This document shows positions 1 through 11,800 of a stretch of DNA of 64,000 nucleotides, in pieces. A model generated the notes under the pieces. It worked only from the letters and a program-made list of their open reading frames with translations, had not been told where the DNA came from and did not search any database. The translations under genes and the position numbers were made by a program. The stretch covers positions 1,551,282-1,615,281 of the forward strand of contig NW_008709781.1 of the NCBI RefSeq assembly GCF_000327385.1, read 5' to 3'. How positions within the stretch are numbered: position 1 is the stretch's first letter; the number at the start of each line of letters is the position of its first letter. Origin of the DNA: Lottia gigantea (taxonomy: Eukaryota > Mollusca > Gastropoda > Lottiidae).

Positions 1-545
1 GATACTAGGACATGTCGTGGAAACTATATTAGCTAGAAACCAGACCATGCCGTGGTAACTATATAAGCTAGATACTAGGACATGTCGTGGCAACTATATA
101 AGCTAGATACTAGGACATGTCGTGGCAACTATATTAGCTAGATACCAGACCATGCCGTGGTAACTATATAAGCTAGATACTAGGACATGCCGTGGTAACT
201 ATATAAGCTAGATACTAGGACATGTCGTGGCAACTATATTAGCTAGATACCAGACCATGCCGTGGTAACTATATAAGCTAGATACTAGGACATGTCGAGG
301 AAACTATATTAGCTAGATACCAGACCATGCCGTGGTAACTATATAAGCTAGATACTAGGACATGACTTGGCAACTATATTAGCTAGATGTCAGAACATGT
401 CGTGGCAACTATATTAGCTAGATACCAGACCATGCCGTGGTAACTATATAAGCTAGATACTAGGACATGTCGTGGCAACTATATAAGCTAGATACTAGGA
501 CATGTGGAAACTATATAAGCGAGATACTAGTAAATTATATGCGGC
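1..545. repeat. 35-bp minisatellite, subfamily 1
   Basis: This is a head-to-tail array of a 35-bp unit containing AGCTAGATAC and CATGTCGTGG, with about 15 copies. The array runs off the left edge. Most units in this part end in CTATATA, so each carries a TATA-like string, probably by chance. Two alternating variants (TAGGACATGT and CAGACCATGC) suggest a higher-order repeat. There is no coding capacity beyond short frames created by the periodicity. It lies upstream of the carbonic anhydrase-related exons, presumably in an intron of that gene. Confidence 0.95.
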
Positions 546-680
546 TTGAGTTTTTATTTTTTGCAGTCGATTTATCTGGGTGTCTGGTAAACCGAATATT
601 AGACTGTCGCAGAAGCCTAAACGAACGAAGTGTGGCACAGGCATCTCTCGTACCCAGTACCCAGATACAGTGTTGTGGTA
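546..680 (+). other. Unique island inside the 35-bp array; possible 20-nt exon at 567-586
   Basis: This non-repetitive stretch interrupts the minisatellite. It contains a pyrimidine tract ending in TTTTTTGCAG at 566 and a GTAAAC donor at 587, bracketing 20 nt. Read in the frame required by the next exon (2821), these 20 nt would give R-F-I-W-V-S-G joined to P-E-Y-W-G. Related carbonic anhydrase-related proteins often have a similar SGP-x-W-G stretch there. No upstream exon is visible to confirm the phase. The call is speculative; the island may simply be a remnant of intron. Confidence 0.25.
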
Positions 681-1855
681 ACTGTATGAGCTAGATACGA
701 GGTTGTGTCATTTTCATTATATGAGCTAGATACGAGGTTATGTTATGGTTATTATATGAGCTAGGTAAAGACAATGTCGTCTTACTATAAAAGCTAGATA
801 AAAAAAAAACTATGTCATGGTAACTGTATGAGCTAGATACCAGGTTATGTCGTGGTAACTGTATGAGCTAGATATCAGGTTATATCATGGTAACTGTATG
901 AGCTAGATACCAGGCTATGTCGTGGTAAACTGTATGAGCTAGATACCAGGTTATGTCATGGTCTGTAATGAGCTAGATACCATGCTTTGTCGTGGTAACT
1001 GTATGAGCTTGATACGAGGTTATGTCGTGGTAACTGTATGAGCTAGATACCAGGCTTTGTCATGGTAACTGTAATGAGCTTGATACCATGCTTTGTCGTG
1101 GTAACTGTATGAGCTTGATACGAGGTTATGTCGTGGTAACTGTATGAGCTAGATACCAGGTTATGTCATGGTCTATAATGAGCTAGATACCATGCTTTGT
1201 CGTGGTAACTGTATGAGCTTGATACGAGGTTATGTCGTGGTAACTGTATGAGCTAGATATCAGGTTATGTCGTGGTAACTGTATGAGCTAGATACCAGGC
1301 TATGTCGTGGTAACTGTATGATCGATGCCAGGTTATGTCATGGTTATTATATGAGCTAGATAAAGACAATGTCGTGTTAACTGTATGAGCTTGATACGAG
1401 GTTATGTTGTGGTAACTGTATGAGCTAGATATCAGCTTATGTCGTGGTAACTGTATGAGCTAGATACCAGGCTATGTCGTGGTAACTGTATAATCGATGC
1501 CAGGTTATGTCATGGTTATTATATGAGCTAGATAAAGACAATGTCGTGTTAACTGTATGAGCTTGATTTAAAAAAAATATGTCGTGGAATCGTATGAGCT
1601 AGATATCAGGTTATGTCGTGGTAATCGTATGGGCTAGATATCAGGTTATGTCGTGGTAACTGTATGAGCTAGATATCAGGTTATGTCGTGGTAATCGTAT
1701 GAGCTAGATATCAGGTTATGTCGTGGTAACTGTATGAGCTAGATACCAGGTTATGTCGTGGTAACTGTATGAGCCAGATACCAGGTTATGTCATGGTCAT
1801 TATAAGAGCTAGATAAAAAAAAAACTATGTCGTGGTAATTGTATGAGCTATATAG
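681..1855. repeat. 35-bp minisatellite, subfamily 2
   Basis: The array continues after the unique island with a shifted consensus: units carry CAGGTTATGTCGTGG and end in CTGTATG. About 33 copies are present, with several shortened units and poly-A interruptions near 790, 1570 and 1815. Subfamilies 1 and 2 must have been amplified separately. From 1856 to 2820 there is ordinary AT-rich intron sequence in which I see nothing else. Confidence 0.95.
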
Positions 1856-2820
1856 ATTGTTTTGAAGATGGATTAAAAAGGGTACGATGGATGTAAAAGC
1901 TTGGTCATAAAAGCCACAACTGATCAGATATTCAGATTTTCAGATATTCTAAATTGATTGCATTTATTGATACAAAATATAATCAGAAAGTATTCTAATG
2001 TGTCATTAAGAGCATTGCCAGCGGTAAGACTTTGAAAGAATGGAACAATAAAAAGTTCGGGGAATCTAGTACTAGAAACAGGCAACAGCAATAGCTACCA
2101 ATCACTACCTTGAGTAGGTACTTCAGGCGAAAAAAAAAAAGATTTTCGAAATATGTTTCTTGTTGATCAATAAATTGAATTATGAAACATTAAAGAAATT
2201 TAGTTAAAGTCACGTAGAAAGATCCTCTAATGGGTTTTGATTTTCTGGCAAGATTTTAACCTTTTTACATCTCCGAGGTAATTTAAGTATCATAAGAAAA
2301 GGTTTTAAGCTCGTAGAAACCGACGCAAGGCATTTAAAAATATCGAAGAATATATTGCTATGAAATCTGAGTTAGCTTAATACCACAAAGGCCTATATAC
2401 TAGACATTCCAAATCACCCGTGTATTGTCATTTTTATAAAGAAAACTGTCTTGTCCTTTTATATATTGTATCATTTCAAGAGATACATTATCATTATCAT
2501 CCAGTTTGCAAGATGATGGGAAAACGTGGTGATGCACGTAACTTTTATCCTCAAGCTAGCCATCCACATTCCCTGCCATAGCCATCCAAATATAAGTAAT
2601 GCGTACAGAATATACGTGAAAAATTACTTATGTAGCTAGCAATACTCAATATCATATCATATGCCATGTGACCCTTTTTCCACGCTATCCTATGGCTGGA
2701 TGGATAGCTAGCTTTAGGTAGATCTAGGTTTATCAGATTGGTCTTACAGATGAAAGAGATACAATAATGCTACATCCATAATACCTTATAGAAACTAATA
2801 CTATATCTTGTATCTTGCAG

Positions 2821-5800
2821 GTCCTGAATATTGGGGGTTGATAAATCCAGATTGGTTATTTTGTAACAAAGGAAAGAATCAGTCACCAATTAACATAGAT
2901 CCTAAAGCCTTATTATTCGATCCATCGTTAGAAAAACTGCACTTTAAAGGAAACGAGGTAAATAAAACTTTATTTTGACTTTTTGTTAGCTTTGTGGACT
3001 TTCCGAGGGGAATATCAAATTAATAACATTTCGTTTGGTATCATGTATCCTGAAGTTATTTTCAATGAATATTGTGGTCTAGAATTAAACTTTTAAAAAA
3101 TTTATATCAATATCTCTCTGTAGATTTTCTAAACCAGATCGGGCTTAAACTTTGTAATTGGCAAAACTTTTAAAAATGACCGTTATCTAGTTATACAAAA
3201 ATACTGAAGTCTTGATCAAGTAGTGACTATAGTATTTTGTAATGTAGATCAAGTTTGTATGAAGATTTAACATCGGCCATTCGTTTGATCAATTTTACTT
3301 TAGTCTTAGAAACGGGAATTTTGTGTCTGCAATGATTAGCGTTTGAGTGTTCAAATGACGAGTCGTTATTTCTTAAGACTCTGCCATATATAGATATTAT
3401 AGAAATAGAAGACTATTTACATATAATCAAGACCCGAATATGTCCTTTTAAGACTTGAAACCAAGGAAGCTCAGAAGCCCATCTTTTTATTTTCCCATAT
3501 AAAAAAACTATACAATAAATGCAGGAAGGTGTTCAGACAAATTGATGATCCCGCGATTATAATTGTGCAGTAATAGCATGCAGTACATACACAACACAAT
3601 TTGAATAATCTCTCGGTAAATTTTGGAATGGACGTTATGTCCTTTTACTCTTTTGGTCTCTTTACGTTAATTGGTTGATTTCGATCTGACAGATTTTGTT
3701 TTTATGAACTCTGTTCTTTTTCCTACCCATGTTTCTGATTGTGTTCATCATCCAAATATATATCTAGGTCTAATAGTTACAATTGTGTTTGGAATAATTG
3801 TGTTTGCAATTCTTGTCAGCTCACCTGTATAATTCGATGAAGAAATATCAATATTAATCTCATCAACTTGTCTCAATTTGTCATAGTCTGCCCTCTCTGT
3901 GACTTAAACCGTAAGAGATAAATATAATCTGTGACGTTAACCCACAGATTATAGAGAGATAATCTGTGACGTTAACTCACTGTTAGAGAGAGATAATCTG
4001 TGACGGTAACCCTCTGTTAGAGAGAGATAATATGTGACGGCTACCCACTGTTAGAGACAGATAATCTGTGACGTTAACCTTCTGTTAAAGAGAAATAATC
4101 TGTGACGTTAACCCACTGTTAAAGACAGATAATCTGTGACGTTAACCCACTGTTAGAGAGAGATAATCTGTTACGTTAAACATCTGTTAGAGAAAGATAA
4201 TCTGTGATGTTAACCCATTGTTAGAAAGAGATAATCTGTTACGTTAACCCATTGTTAGAGGGGGATAATCTGTGACGTTAACCCACTGTTAGAGAGAGAT
4301 AATCTGTGACGTTATAGAGAGATAATCTGTGATGTTAACCCACTGTTAGATAGAGATAATCTGTTACGTTATAGAGAGATAATCTTGTGACGTTAACCCA
4401 CTGTTAGAGAGAGATAATCTGTGACGTTATAGAGAGATAATCTGTGATGTTAACCAACTGTTAGAGAGAGATAATCTGTGACAGCAACCCACTGTTAGAG
4501 AGAGATAATCTGTGACGTTAACCTTCTGTTACGGAGAAATAATCTGTGACGTTAACTCATTGTTAGAGAGAGATAATCTGTTACGTTAAACATCTGTTAG
4601 AGAAAGATAATCTGTGATGTTAACCTACTGTTAGAGAGAGATAATCTGTGACGTTCACCCATTGTTAGAGAGAGATAATCTGTGACGTTAACCCACTGTT
4701 AGAGAGAGATAATCTGTAACGGTAACCCGCTGTTAGAGAGAGATAATCTGTGACGGCAACCCACTGTTAGAAACAGATAATCTGTGCCGTTAACCTTCTG
4801 TTAGAGAGATAATCTGTGACGTTAACCCACTGTTAGAGAGAGATAATCTGTGACGTTAACCCACTGTTAGAGATAGATAATCTGTTACGTTAACCCACTG
4901 TTAGAGAGAGATAATCTGTGACTTTAACCCACTGTAAGAGAGAGATAATCTGTGACGTTAACCCATTGTTAGAGGGGGATATTCTGTGACGTTAACCCAC
5001 TGTTAGAGAGAGATAATCTGTGACGTTAAGCCACTGTTAGAGACAGATAATCTGTGACGGTAACCAATTGTTAAAGAGAGAAAATCTGTGACGGCAACCC
5101 ACTATTAGAGACAGATAATCTGTGACGGCAACCGACTGTTAGAGACAGATAATCTGTGACGTTAACCCACTGTTATATAGAGATAATCTGTGATGTAAAC
5201 CCATTGTTAGAGGGGGATAATCTGTGACATTTACCCACTGTTAGATAGAGATAATCTGTGACATTTACCCACTGTTAGAGAGAGATAATCTGTGACGCTA
5301 TAGAGAGATAATCTGTGATGTTAACCCATTGTTAGAGGGGGATAATCTGTGACGGTAACTCACTGTTAGAGAGAGATAATCTGTGATGTTAACCCATTGT
5401 TAGAAGGGGATAATCTGTGACGTTAACCCACTGTTAGAGAGATAATCTGTGATGTTAGCCAATTGTTAGATGGGGGATAATCTGTGACGTTAACCACTTT
5501 TATAAAGAGATAATCTGTGATGTTTACCCATTGTTAGAGAGGGATAATCTGTGACGGTGACCCACTGTTAGAAACAGATAATCTGTGACGTTAACTTTCT
5601 GTTAGAGAGAAATAATCTGTGACGTTAACCCACTGTTAGGGGGGTGGGATAATCTGTGACGGTAACCCATTATTAGAGATGTATAATCTGTTAACCAATT
5701 GTTAGGGATAATCTGTGAAAATTTGTTACGATTCTCTACATCCTCAGAATTTGTGACATGAAGTGTTAATAACATCATTAAGCATCATAAATGCACAATT

Positions 5801-8800
5801 ATAGCAATTGGTTGATATACTAAATTTGGTTTGGCCATATTACGCTGGCATCTGGTGTCCCTGAAAGAGTTAGCTTGCTCTGTTCTCCAGCTGACCAAAA
5901 TACTCCATATCTGTACTTTAAACGGTAAGAATTGCAATTTCCTGTCTTTGCATGATAAAAAAACATCATTGCATCTCTTGAGCCTCTGGGCTAAAACTTG
6001 AAACATTAGTTCTGAATATTTTCACAAAAGTCATTTGTGTTTTTCTTTCACTACATCCGGTATTTTAAATAAACAAATAAATTATACAAACTACTCTGTC
6101 TACATTCAATGGAAATAACACAATAAACTTAATTGAAATTTTCTATTCTGCGTCCTTGCGTGTAGAATCGGGCGTATAAAATAGTCCTGTCTCATTATTC
6201 AATATACCGAAACTTTAAAATGAGTTTATGCAGGATTATGTCGAATGTTTCCGTACCTTCCAACTGATGGATATATTTTAACGTGAACGATTTATACAGC
6301 ACTCGGATCTCATGGGAGAGGAAGGGACAGCCTTGTCGCCAGGGGTAAATTGGTGCTGGACTTCAGTTTAGACTCAGATTAACCAAAAACCCTTCTGGTT
6401 TTGAACAAAGACACTGCAAATTAATCAGTCTATGCTGAACTGGTGGAGGCTTTATTGGGGCTTTGTTCTCACTTGCTGGAGCCTAGCCCTATTGACCCTA
6501 CTCTAACGACAGACCTGGGAGGGGGTTCTCCAATCCGAACCCCATTACCGATAAGGGCAGGTATGTTAAATAAATCGAATAGGAGCTATTTTCATCTTAT
6601 ATTTTGAGTTTGGGGTATGTTACAATACTGCGGGGTCAATTTGCCACCGTAGGTGGGTAATACAATCCTTGGATCATCAATAAGCCCGTTCTGTGCATAC
6701 TCGCAGTAGCACACTGTAGTATTTAAGTAACTTAGGTCGTGTAAGGTTGGTAGGGAACTCTTTGGCCAATCAGAATAGGTTACTCGGACACCCTTGAAAA
6801 AAGAGATGCAAGCTCAATGCCCTATCCTCATGATCATGATGTGATGTATGTCCAGACGGAACTATCACATTTGAACTAGGCAGTTTAGAAACACAATATA
6901 GACGACAGTTCACCAGGTTTATCGCCTAAATGAGAAATAGTTTTAAATACAAATAATAACAGATATTCCACAGGGACAAACAGACCAGGCTTTGATCTTC
7001 TTTCAACTATCATCTACTGTCTGATGGCAGCAGACCAATCTTGCCATGATAACATCCCATGTCGATAATTTAGTGTTTGGCAAGCCAGTAAAGACATTTT
7101 GAGTACGAGCGAGCACATAAGGAATAATTTATATGTTCCGTGCTTCAATCTAGTCCAATTGAAATCTTTTGTTAAGATTAAGTGCCGTGTAGGAATTCCT
7201 CTTGTCTAAAAGAGATATTCAATTGAAGGAAAAAAATGAAAATAGAATGGTGCCGAGAGACAATGTGTTAAGCCGTGTAGAAACAAATCTTTTAGACCAT
7301 CTAATCTTCTCAATAAATGTATTAAAATAAACTCAATGTTATAGCTCTTATTGTATTATGGATTTTTATTTCTTATAATGCAACAATCTAAAATGTTTTA
7401 CTGAGAACATTTCCAGATAGCTTTTTTTTCCCTGATGCAGTAATTTCGCCAGTTTAGAAATGTTGAAACTCCAACAACACGATATCAGTCATAATTCAAA
7501 ATCTATTTATATTTTGAAACCGTTTAAGTGGTCCCATGTTCACTATCTCGTGAACTCAGGGTTCATGATAAATGAGTTTGTGAAAGAGCAACCAATTTAC
7601 ATTTAAAAAGCAAGAACATTTTGATAAAGCAACAAATTACATTTCAAGAGCAAGAAGATTTTGGTACAGTAATAAATTTACATTTAAATAGCAAGAACAT
7701 TTTGGTACAGTAATAAATTTACATTTCAAGAGTTGTACTTTTTGATACAGCAACAAATTTACATTTAAATAGCAAGAACATTTTGATACAGCAACAAATT
7801 TGCATTTGAATAGCAAGAACATTTTGATACAGCAACAAATTACATTTCAAGAGCAAGAAGATTTTGATACTGCAACAAATTTACATTTAAATAGCAAGAA
7901 CATTTTGATAAAGCAACAAATTACATTTCAAGAGCAAGAAGATTTTGGTACAGTAATAAATTTACATTTAAATAGCAAGAAGATTTTGATACAGCAACAA
8001 ATTACATTTCAAGAGCAAGAAGATTTTGGTACAGTAATAAATTTACATTTAAATAGCAAGAACATTTTGATACAGCAACAAATTACATTTCAAGAGCAAG
8101 AAGATTTTGGTACAGTAATAAATTTACATTTAAATAGCAAGAACATTTTGATACAGCAACAAATTTGCATTTGAATAGCAAGAACATTTTGATACAGCAA
8201 CAAATTTACATTTCAATAGCAAGAACATTTTGGTACCGTAATAAATTTACATTTAAATAGCAAGAACATTTTGGTACAGTAATAAATTTACATTTCAAGA
8301 GCAGGTACTTTTTGATACTGTAATAAATTTACATTTCAGAACAGGAAATTTTGATACAGCAACAAATTTACACATCAAGAGCAGGAACATTTTGATACAG
8401 CAACCAATTTACATTTAAATAGCAAGAACATTTTGATACAGCAACAAATTTACATTTAAATAGCAAGAACATTTTGATACAGCAACAAATTTGCATTTAA
8501 ATAGTAAGAACATTTTGATACAGCAACAAATTTACATTTCAATAGCAAGAACATTTTGGTACAGTAATAAATTTGCATTTAAATAGCAAGAACATTTTGG
8601 TACAGTAATAAATTTACATTTCACGAGCAGGTACTTTTTGATACAGCAACAAATTTACATTACACGGGAGGTAACTGTGTGAAAGAACAACTAATTTCAA
8701 ATCTCGAGGGACATAATTGTGTGAAAGAACAACAAATCTCCAAATCTTCATCTGAGTAGCTCAAAATTCGCGGCTCAAGGAAATTAACATTGTTATGTAA

Positions 8801-11800
8801 TGTTTAACCTTCGTTGATAAGATATGTTTCTGACAGTAACCTTAATCATTTTTTTTTTTTATCAGATTTCATTTTTTTAAGCCATTGACCCACCCACACT
8901 CCGATCAAGTGTTTGGTGGTTATACTAGCTTAAACATATATACTAGCTAATATCCATCATCACCTGTACTTTTCTCAAAATGATAAGAATAGTTAAAAAT
9001 TTAACAAAGATACAGGTGAAGATCATCATCGTTTAACCATAATAGTATAATGATATATTGAATATAGATATAATGTTATATAAAAAGTTGTAATATCCAA
9101 ATGGGGACTATAGAAATATAATATATATTTGATATCACAGAAAGGTATGTATCACAGATAGAAATTTAATGATATAAATAAATTAATGATATAAATGAGT
9201 TATGAGATTTTTTAAGTTGATGACGTAAATGACAATGTAACGTCAGATAACTCATAATAGTAATAAAATTCAAGATTTGATTTACCACACATCTCCACCT
9301 GTTCAGTACTACAAGGGTTTGTCAACCAAAATAATTTTATAACTGTCTATTTGCATTATCAAATTACAACACAATTAAGTTTTTAATTTCAAATAAAAAC
9401 TATAAATTGTTAAATAAACAACTTGTTCAAACACAAACTAATTTAGCGAAATGATAGACAATTATTAAATGATTGGGTTAAACCTTCAATGGTTCGATAT
9501 TATTTGCTTTTGTTAGTCCAGAATAAAGGGTAAACTCAACACAAGAAGTAGATATATTTAAAATAACACCTGTATTAATTAGCTAATTAGCTATATTCAA
9601 AGATGTTATTACTATAACTAATTTGTGAATAGATAGAAAACGTTATTGTAACTCATTTTTACTGTAGATATTAGTAGAGAAATTTGATATACCATCATTA
9701 ACTATTGTATATTCACCAAGATCAACAGATACCCTCCTATACTAATCGTTAGAAAATGGACAGAGCTTTGGAACAATTCGCCTCCGACTTACGTTCTGAT
9801 ATATTGCATAGATTTGAATATGGTTTAAGGAGATCCGATGAGGAGATTCGAGAGCTGGATGCAAAGCTGAAAGAATTGCAGCTGAAATTAAGGCGAGCGG
9901 AGAAGAATGGAATAGAACAGCATCAATTGTTCTTGAAACAACAAATTACAACCACCAAGACCACTCTGAAACTATACCAACATCATTCTTACCAGAAGTG
10001 TAACGATATCGTTGAACTGAAAGATTGGATTGATGAATGTGGAGAAGAGACTAGACCCAGAAGAATGGTTCTTCAAACACCCAATGTCATAGCAAATGAA
10101 CTGTTTCTTATGTAACATGGTAGTGGTAGCCTACTGATAGAACACTATAAAAGATCCTTTTCAGGACCATCGAATTGCTTCCAAAAGAGAACAAATCTTT
10201 TCACAGCCTTTCAAATAATAAATAATCGCTCTCGTTAGAGAGCACCCGTTTCCTATACTACTCTTTTCTTGACATAAACCGGTGCTGTTGCAAGCCAAAC
10301 GGGAGGTGGAATTGGTAGGCACAAAAGTTTTATTTTGAAGGTTTCTAGAGACTAGATTGTACCCTAGATACTGCTTAATGAATTACAATAAACTTTATAA
10401 CCTATAATATAAATATGAACAATTATTATATATCCAGGCAACATATTGATAAAACTATGATATATATTAAACATCCTTGTTTGAAATTGGAAACAACCCT
10501 ATACATGAAATGGTGTAATTGATTATTGACCAAAGCTATTGGTTTCCAAACATATTTTATTCGCACCGTTACATGGAAGAAAAAGTAGGATCGTAAGCAA
10601 CTCATGTATCCCTATGCAAATACCCATCAATAAATTTCGTATCAGTATTTAAATACCACGAGGATTGGTATACCCAAGAAGAATAATAATTTTTGGAATC
10701 ATGCTTGACATTTTCATGAAGCTTCGCTGACTGTAAAACATAATAACGATGTTGGTATTACATGGTGGTCAACACTTGTTAAACCTCTTGCCTACAGCTC
10801 TAATACATTCATCCTTGTAATTTCCTTCCATTCTGTTTCTTTACAGTTTACTGGCTACCTTGTTAATAATGGTCACGATATTACCTTCGAAATTGAAGAG
10901 TTGCGATGGAAGGGGGTTAATATCTCCGGTGGTCCGGTATCCTATAATTACAGAGTCAAAGAGATAAAGCTTCATTTTGGTACCAATAATAGTTATGGTT
11001 CGGAACATTCTATCAATGGTAAAGTCTTCCCTGCCGAGGTGAGTGGATTAGAGTTTAAATCTTGGACTGAATTTTTCTGATTGAAGATAAACAGAGATTT
11101 TTTAAATGAAAAGTTAATTCGCTGAAAATCTGGCGTTAAGATTAATGTGCTTCAGCTAAGGCGTTTGGCTTCCATTCGTATGACAAAGTTAAAGACATCG
11201 GATAAAAGTGGCTTTTCAGATAGAATAAAGAAATAAAGACCTTATTTGCTTCTGTTCATTTGCACCAAGATATGTTACTATTCTTGGGAAAAGGCGAATC
11301 CAAAGAATAAAGATATTAAAATTTTAGACTCCTTCCCAATTCTAGTGATGTTTGTAACAAATGATAATTCATTCAAGTTGAAAACCACGCACCGATGTCA
11401 AGAATTCCAATATGCTCTATGGTTCACAGAAGCGTACTTGGCAAACTCGACGTTTTTTTTTTGTCACCTGAATGCTCAACTTAAAACTCTCTACATAGTA
11501 TACGCATGAAATTTGATTAACATGATTGTGTATCAAAATGATGTATCTATTCAGTGATATGTATCAATTGACATTACTATGACATATTAAAGTTATCAGT
11601 CGGTATCTGTAATTAGTATTATATGATTTAACAATGATAGTGATACCCTAGTGTATTATTTATTGAACTGTATTATTTTTATATTTTTATAATCTATAGT
11701 TAATGGCATCGCATGTATTATTAATACGCACGCCTTGTAAATTGGATTGCATTGTGCATTTCGAGTCATGAGAATTTGAAATAATATGCAAAATGAAACT

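Noticed and set aside
1-540. Array of TATA boxes acting as a promoter cluster
   Set aside because: CTATATAAG is part of the repeat unit and its presence follows from amplification; there is no other promoter evidence.
467-694. 75-codon frame in the 35-bp array
   Set aside because: It mixes repeat units with the unique island and has no coding character; only the small splice-bounded piece was kept as a weak exon candidate.
3905-5720. CRISPR-like regular repeats
   Set aside because: Units are contiguous with no unique spacers and the genome is eukaryotic; it is a minisatellite.
7800-8174. 124-codon open frame with internal amino-acid repeats
   Set aside because: It lies wholly in the 40/41-bp minisatellite. 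The 81-bp dimer is a multiple of three, so an open frame propagates automatically.
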